5,529 nucleotides of DNA from Candidatus Bathyarchaeota archaeon (GTDB lineage: Archaea; Thermoproteota; Bathyarchaeia; Bathyarchaeales; Bathycorpusculaceae). The stretch spans positions 1-5,529 of the forward strand of contig DUHG01000124.1 of the NCBI GenBank assembly GCA_013330975.1, read 5' to 3'. This document shows, piece after piece, positions 1 through 4,051 of the stretch (its first letter is position 1; each line of letters begins with the position of its first letter). A program made the translations under genes and the position numbers. The notes beneath the pieces are model-generated. The model saw only the letters and a list, made by a program, of their open reading frames with translations, was not told the DNA's origin and did no database searches.

Positions 1-1023
1 TCATTTGTTCTTCCCTTTTGGTTCTTCGCGGAAGAAAGCTGTTACTTTTGGCAAGAGCGAAATTATTCCTTTTGGTAGGAAGATAACGACAAGTACCAGG
101 AATAATCCCAAGCCAAGCAAGCGCAACGGTGGGCCCACAGCGCTGACTGCTGGAAATAGAGGATGGAGGACTGGTTGAAGGAATTTATCCATGCTAGGCA
201 AGAACACGTCGATGGCAACTATGACTGCGCTTCCAATTATCGGTCCTCCAATTGTCCACAGACCACCTATTACCGCCATCATTAGTGGCTTGAATGAGTT
301 GTCTGCGGAGAAAACCGAAGAGTCGACATAGCTCTGAGTTTGAACATACAACCCTCCGGCAATCCCTGCAAAAAATGTGCTTATCACAAACGCCAGAAGC
401 TTGTATTTAGCGGTGTGTATTCCGATCATTCGCGCTTCCATTTCGTTTTCGCGGATGGCTTTGAAAGCTAGACCGAGCTTGGAATTCATTATGAGATAGA
501 TTGAGAAAACGGACAAGGACGCGGTTACTATCGCCAGAAGGTAGAATGGATAACCTGGTGGTACAATGGTAGGCGGTGGAAAGCCTAGAATGCCGTGGAA
601 TACGTTATCATACTCACTAACTATTGCTACTGCTATTACTGATGCCCCAAAGGTCACCATAGCCAGAAACCAAGCCTTGAGGCGAACGCATGCAAGCCCT
701 ATTAGCAGCCCGATGATGGCTGCGAACAAGCCTCCGAGGAGAAGCCCCAACAATGGGGGAACTCCTAGGTTGATCGCGATCAGGGAGGAACCAAAGCCTC
801 CTATTCCAAGGAATAGGGCATGCCCTAGTGAGCCTTGTCCTGAATAGGCGAGAAGATTCCAACTTGAAGCATATATTGTGAAGACTGCCACCAAAGTCAA
901 GATTCTCAAGGCGTAAGGTCCAGCGAGAAATGCTGGAATAGCTGCAATCAGAGTAATGGCAATTACGCTTGCTATGAATTTTTTGTTTCGGATAAGTTCT
1001 GCCAGGTCTCGTTTGGAAAACAT
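1..1023 (-). CDS. livM: Branched-chain amino acid ABC transporter permease LivM
   Basis: The 340-residue membrane permease is the partner of LivH in high-affinity amino-acid import. The typical LivM signature NLLAYSGQGSLGHALFLGIGG lies at about 56-76. WFLAMVTFG is at 118-126, the EAA loop with GLAFKAIRENEMEARMIGI at 184-202, and AVIGGLWTIGGPIIGSAV at 250-267; a basic tail (RRE-like, ending KGKNK) closes the protein. About nine to ten hydrophobic segments are visible. The start is the ATG at 1021-1023, one base after the livH stop, which gives the usual LivM N-terminus of a short charged stretch before helix 1. A longer reading from TTG at 1077 adds 18 residues that do not look like LivM. The stop TGA is the first three bases of the window, so the C-terminus is complete. 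livG and livF would be expected next, outside the window. Confidence 0.95.
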   Translation of the reverse strand: MFSKRDLAELIRNKKFIASVIAITLIAAIPAFLAGPYALRILTLVAVFTIYASSWNLLAYSGQGSLGHALFLGIGGFGSSLIAINLGVPPLLGLLLGGLFAAIIGLLIGLACVRLKAWFLAMVTFGASVIAVAIVSEYDNVFHGILGFPPPTIVPPGYPFYLLAIVTASLSVFSIYLIMNSKLGLAFKAIRENEMEARMIGIHTAKYKLLAFVISTFFAGIAGGLYVQTQSYVDSSVFSADNSFKPLMMAVIGGLWTIGGPIIGSAVIVAIDVFLPSMDKFLQPVLHPLFPAVSAVGPPLRLLGLGLFLVLVVIFLPKGIISLLPKVTAFFREEPKGKNK

Positions 1024-1024
1024 G

Positions 1025-1903
1025 CTACTCCCCCTTCTCACCAAATAGACCTGTTGGCTTGAGCGCAAGTACCGCAATTAGAATGGCAAAAGCCACGGCG
1101 TCTGGCCAGATTCCACCTAGGAAGATTGTAGCACTATATTCCGCAATGCCGTACACCAGACCACCGATAACCGCTCCTCGCAGGCTTCCGAGACCGCCCA
1201 GAATTATTATTGCAAAAGCTTTTACCGTGAGCGATCCGCCGAGATAAGGGTCGAAGGAGAAGATCATCCCGAAGAGAGCCCCTGCGGCGCCAGCCAAGGC
1301 TGCGCCTACGGCGAAGCTGATCATGTAGACTCGGTTAACGTTTATGCCCATAAGCATTGAAGTGTCGCTGCGCTGGCTTGTTGCGCGCATTGCTAGTCCT
1401 ATTTTTGTTTTCTTGACGAGTAGAAAGAGACCCACAAGTAGAACAACCACCATTAACATTGCTATTATTCGGTCGTAGCTCATGAAAACGCTGCCCGTGA
1501 TTGGAAAGACTTGGTTTCCGAATGGGCTTGGAATTTTCTTTGGTTTGTCACCCCATAGTAATACAGCAGAGCTAGAGAAAACGTAGATTAGACCCAGACT
1601 GATTATTATTTCGTTTAGTTTTTCAGTTCCCATAACTTTCCTGAAAGCGAGTCTTTCGACCCCTACGCCGACAAGCGCAATGACACCCATTGAGACAAGG
1701 ACTCCGAGGTAAGCATTTATGCCAAGGGCGGTTGTCGCGGCGAAGCTCACATAGGCGCCTAGTACTAGAAGTTCACCGTGCGCGAAGTTCACGAGTTTCA
1801 TGACGCCAAATATAAGGTTGAGACCCACCGCCAGAAGAATGTAGACACCTCCAGTTGCTACTCCCCAGAGGATTATTTCTATGATTTGTGAAGCGGGGTC
1901 CAT
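1025..1903 (-). CDS. livH: Branched-chain amino acid ABC transporter permease LivH
   Basis: The 292-residue integral membrane protein has the normal LivH length and pairs with LivM to form the transport channel. The N-terminal segment GLNLIFGVMKLVNFAHGEL (27-45) is the LivH hallmark, and about eight hydrophobic segments follow. The cytoplasmic EAA-type loop that docks the ATPase is at about 169-199 (GLAMRATSQRSDTSMLMGIN), and the late glycine-rich GGLGSLRGAVIGG is at 236-248. The ATG at 1901-1903 is chosen because the protein begins at the expected place relative to the first helix. The upstream ribosome site is weak (AGGTTGA). The gene ends one base before livM, a tight operon pair. Family assignment is firm; the transported substrate could be any of the amino acids or related compounds handled by this family. 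Confidence 0.95.
   Translation of the reverse strand: MDPASQIIEIILWGVATGGVYILLAVGLNLIFGVMKLVNFAHGELLVLGAYVSFAATTALGINAYLGVLVSMGVIALVGVGVERLAFRKVMGTEKLNEIIISLGLIYVFSSSAVLLWGDKPKKIPSPFGNQVFPITGSVFMSYDRIIAMLMVVVLLVGLFLLVKKTKIGLAMRATSQRSDTSMLMGINVNRVYMISFAVGAALAGAAGALFGMIFSFDPYLGGSLTVKAFAIIILGGLGSLRGAVIGGLVYGIAEYSATIFLGGIWPDAVAFAILIAVLALKPTGLFGEKGE
1028..1034 (-). promoter_or_regulatory. Shine-Dalgarno site that decides the livM start
   Basis: GGGGGAG on the minus strand, within the last livH codons, lies four bases upstream of the ATG at 1021-1023. It supports that ATG over the TTG codon at 1077, which would give a 53-base overlap with livH. Confidence 0.65.
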
Positions 1904-1943
1904 GTTTGGCTCAACCTGTTTTGAATGGGTTGACTTCCATATT

Positions 1944-1967
1944 TTCTTAAAGATCTATATTTAAGAA
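1944..1967. repeat. 8-bp inverted repeat with 8-bp spacer in the livH upstream region
   Basis: The arms TTCTTAAA and TTTAAGAA are perfect reverse complements around GATCTATA. The repeat lies about 40-65 bases upstream of the livH ATG and contains, on the minus strand, TTAAATATA, a possible archaeal TATA box for a livHM promoter. It may be an operator, a weak RNA hairpin after the T-tracts, or both. At this AT content a chance origin cannot be ruled out. Confidence 0.5.
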
Positions 1968-1973
1968 TATGCC

Positions 1974-1994
1974 AAAAATATTAAAAGGAAAAAA
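1974..1994 (-). terminator. Oligo-T tracts after the binding-protein gene, possible leaky terminator
   Basis: Read on the minus strand, about 20 bases after the binding-protein stop codon there are three T-runs, of 6, 4 and 5 bases, separated by CC and AATA. Archaeal RNA polymerase can terminate at oligo-T runs without a hairpin. Partial termination here would give more binding protein than permease, which is common in ABC operons. This is a positional inference. Confidence 0.45.
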
Positions 1995-2015
1995 TTGGGG
2001 GAAGGCGCTTTCAGA

Positions 2016-3404
2016 TCATGCAGTTCCAGGTTGATAACCTTCGGGCAATGTGAACTCTTTCTGTTGGATAGTTCCCACGCCTGGGACACTCTCTGGCCAA
2101 ACAATCTCTGCGCGCAATTCACTCGCTGCTTCGGTCCATACCAACTGTTCGATGAAAGTTACTGGTGCAATTTCATGATAGTCTGTACCAGTGCTGAATA
2201 CAATTTTGCCAGTTTCTGTCATTATTAGCATCTGATCCATGTTCGTTGCTTCAATTGCATCCCTAACTGCTTCCTTGTCAACTGTTCCAGCACGTTCAAT
2301 GGCATCTTTGGCTATATAGAATGCATCGTATGTGTCAGCACCCATCATTCCAGGTATCGTGTTGTATTCCGCCTTGAAGTTGACAACATAGTCGTCCATA
2401 GCCGGCAAGTAATATGGTGGTCCTGCAAAAGGAGCAAATTTAGATTCAAGAAGTTGACCTGCTCCTGTTTGTCCGAGATTTTCGAAGAATGCGGGGTCTT
2501 CATTGTTTTCTATAACAATGTAAACGCTCTTGAGATTTACAGCTGTCAATCCTTCGCTTATTATGTCCGGCGTCCTGTCAGGGTTGTCTACTACGAAAAC
2601 AGCGTCGGGGTTAGTGGCTTTGACCGCTGAAAGGTCAGCTTGGAAGTTAATCGTAGATGTTTCAACCGGCCTCTCTGCGACTATTGTCATCGGTAGGCTT
2701 TCTTCACCGATCCAGTATTTTGTAGCATCAACAACTCCCTTTCCAAAGGCGTCATTGCGATAGAGTATTGCAAGTCTAAACTGTCGAGAAGCAGCGAAAC
2801 CATATTCCTGGTCAATGATTGGCTTCATGACTTCAGCAAAGAAATCGACAACGGTCTTGCTATAGTGGTATGTTGTAGTGCAGTAGTGGAAGACGTAGCT
2901 CATTCCTTCAGCATCCTCTATCCTGTTCGGATCGCCAACTGGAAGTCCTCCGTAATTGGCTTGTGGACCTCTTCTGGTTACAAGACGGTTTGAAGCGCCA
3001 GTAATTATGTATGGGACTCTGTTGTCAATGGCTATTTTCTCATTTGCTAGCGTTCCTGAGCTTGCATATCCACCGATTAGCAGATCTACTTTGTCCACCA
3101 AAACGGCGCGTTCGACAGGTGTGACGGCGTTGTCAGGTGCGTCGTTCTTTGTGTCAGCGATAACCAGTTCAATCTTGGCATATGCATTCCATTCTTCGAC
3201 CCATATTCCTCCTTCAGCATTGATTTCATCAACTGCCATTTTTGCAGCCCGATCCATGTCTTGACCGATGGGGGAGCTGTAGGGGGCGACAAGACCTATT
3301 TTGACAACTTTGTCAGCAGATGGTTGCCAAAAATACCATACTGAGACAGATGCAACTGCAATTATGATTATGATTGCGAGAGCAGCGATCACTCTGTTAT
3401 TCAA
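2016..3404 (-). CDS. Liv-type ABC transporter solute-binding protein, membrane anchored
   Basis: The 462-residue protein is of the type I periplasmic binding-protein fold (LivK/Peripla_BP_6 family) that captures amino acids outside the cell for the LivHM permeases. After the TTG start (residue 1) come a short basic N-terminus (NNR) and a very hydrophobic helix at about 5-26, then the mature domain opening with VVKIGLVAPYSSPIGQDM (33-50), AAKMAVDEINAEGGI (53-67) and VDLLIGGYASSGTLA (106-120), all classical for the family. The second lobe has LAILYRNDAFGKG (211-223) and MGADTYDAFYIAKDAIE (354-370). The only cysteine is Cys175, so there is no lipobox; the helix probably acts as an uncleaved anchor or signal peptide, as in many archaeal binding proteins. 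It is longer than E. coli LivJ/LivK (about 345 mature residues), with extra sequence near 140-175 and at the C-terminus. The ligand is uncertain: branched-chain, aromatic or another small molecule such as an amide or short organic acid. Confidence 0.9.
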   Translation of the reverse strand: MNNRVIAALAIIIIIAVASVSVWYFWQPSADKVVKIGLVAPYSSPIGQDMDRAAKMAVDEINAEGGIWVEEWNAYAKIELVIADTKNDAPDNAVTPVERAVLVDKVDLLIGGYASSGTLANEKIAIDNRVPYIITGASNRLVTRRGPQANYGGLPVGDPNRIEDAEGMSYVFHYCTTTYHYSKTVVDFFAEVMKPIIDQEYGFAASRQFRLAILYRNDAFGKGVVDATKYWIGEESLPMTIVAERPVETSTINFQADLSAVKATNPDAVFVVDNPDRTPDIISEGLTAVNLKSVYIVIENNEDPAFFENLGQTGAGQLLESKFAPFAGPPYYLPAMDDYVVNFKAEYNTIPGMMGADTYDAFYIAKDAIERAGTVDKEAVRDAIEATNMDQMLIMTETGKIVFSTGTDYHEIAPVTFIEQLVWTEAASELRAEIVWPESVPGVGTIQQKEFTLPEGYQPGTA

Positions 3405-3415
3405 TTTTGCACTTT

Positions 3416-3420
3416 CTCCT
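3416..3420 (-). promoter_or_regulatory. Shine-Dalgarno site of the binding-protein gene
   Basis: AGGAG on the minus strand lies eleven bases upstream of the TTG start at 3402-3404. The spacing is slightly long, but no in-frame ATG or GTG lies between it and the TTG. The only GTG in between is out of frame and reaches a stop after three codons. Confidence 0.7.
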
Positions 3421-3438
3421 TTTTTTCTTTACAGATCT

Positions 3439-3450
3439 AACAAATTTGTT
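3439..3450. promoter_or_regulatory. Perfect 12-bp palindrome, candidate operator
   Basis: AACAAATTTGTT is identical to its own reverse complement. It overlaps the last two bases of the TATA-like box and extends toward the predicted transcription start, the place where archaeal repressors commonly block assembly of the initiation complex. The regulator is unknown. Such AT-rich palindromes can occur by chance, so the operator role is an inference from position. Confidence 0.4.
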
Positions 3451-3455
3451 TATAA
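3449..3455 (-). promoter_or_regulatory. TATA-like box (archaeal box A) of the solute-binding protein gene
   Basis: The minus strand reads CTTATAAAC across the end of the 53-bp gap between iorB and the binding-protein gene. TTATAAA fits an archaeal box A. A start of transcription about 25 bases downstream would fall near 3426, leaving a leader of roughly 20 bases that still contains the AGGAG site. This suggests the transporter has its own promoter as well as possible read-through from iorAB. No bacterial -35/-10 pair stands out. Confidence 0.6.
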
Positions 3456-3457
3456 GT

Positions 3458-4051
3458 TTATCCTAAAGTCACAGCTTTCCTTCCAAATTCGAACGCTTGG
3501 AGGTTGACCTTAATGTATTTCTCTTTGAACCTTTTTGAAATTGCCTCCTCAAACATTTTGCGATCTATTGGATTTTCTGGCAGAGCCGAAAGAGCCCCGA
3601 GGAGGATTGTGTTAACAACAAGAAGATTGCCGAGCTTTTCGGCCATATTGACTGCGTCAATTTCATGGACCCTACCAGTGTTTCTCTTTATCATGCAGAG
3701 GATTTTACTGTAATTCAATGGTTCTGCGTCAACGAGATAAGAGAGGTTGGGGGGCAGATATTTTGCGTTCAGTACAACTGTTCCTCCCTGCTTGAGCATA
3801 TGTATTGTTCGTGCAGTTTCAAGCATTTCGAAGCCGAGAAGAACGTCAGCTCTTCCTCGCTCAATCAGAGGCGCTTGGACATTGTCACCAATTCTGGCAT
3901 GCGCGATGATTGAGCCCCCTCTCTGTGCCATTCCGTGCACCTCAGCTTTGGCGACGTCATATCCGCTCGCAAGTGCTGCCTCGCAGAAAATGTCACTAAG
4001 CACGACGACTCCCTGTCCTCCAACGCCTGAGAAGACCACATCCAGCTTCAC
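3458..4051 (-). CDS. iorB: Indolepyruvate:ferredoxin oxidoreductase beta subunit
   Basis: The 197-residue product has the usual length of IorB, the 2-oxoacid:acceptor oxidoreductase gamma-type domain that pairs with IorA in the cytoplasm. The N-terminus has the glycine-rich SGVGGQGVVVLSD (8-20), then EVHGMAQRGGSIIAHARIG (37-55), the most conserved family signature, and later the NTILLGAL helix (147-154). No iron-sulfur motif is expected or seen here. The start is GTG at 4049-4051, supported by a strong AAGGAGG eight bases upstream and by a one-base TAGTG overlap with the iorA stop, which implies translational coupling and equal dosage of the two subunits. Ends in TAA at 3458-3460. No oligo-T terminator follows, so read-through into the transporter genes is possible. 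The substrate preference (aryl-pyruvate) is from family knowledge and cannot be read from the sequence. Confidence 0.95.
   Translation of the reverse strand: MKLDVVFSGVGGQGVVVLSDIFCEAALASGYDVAKAEVHGMAQRGGSIIAHARIGDNVQAPLIERGRADVLLGFEMLETARTIHMLKQGGTVVLNAKYLPPNLSYLVDAEPLNYSKILCMIKRNTGRVHEIDAVNMAEKLGNLLVVNTILLGALSALPENPIDRKMFEEAISKRFKEKYIKVNLQAFEFGRKAVTLG

Noticed and set aside
1024..1077. Longer livM starting at TTG 1077
   Set aside because: It would overlap livH by 53 bases and add 18 residues unlike LivM. The ATG at 1023 has a GGGGGAG site and a one-base gap to livH.
3418..3430. Plus-strand T-run as a terminator
   Set aside because: No gene on the plus strand leads into it. On the transcribed minus strand it is the A-rich leader before the AGGAG site.
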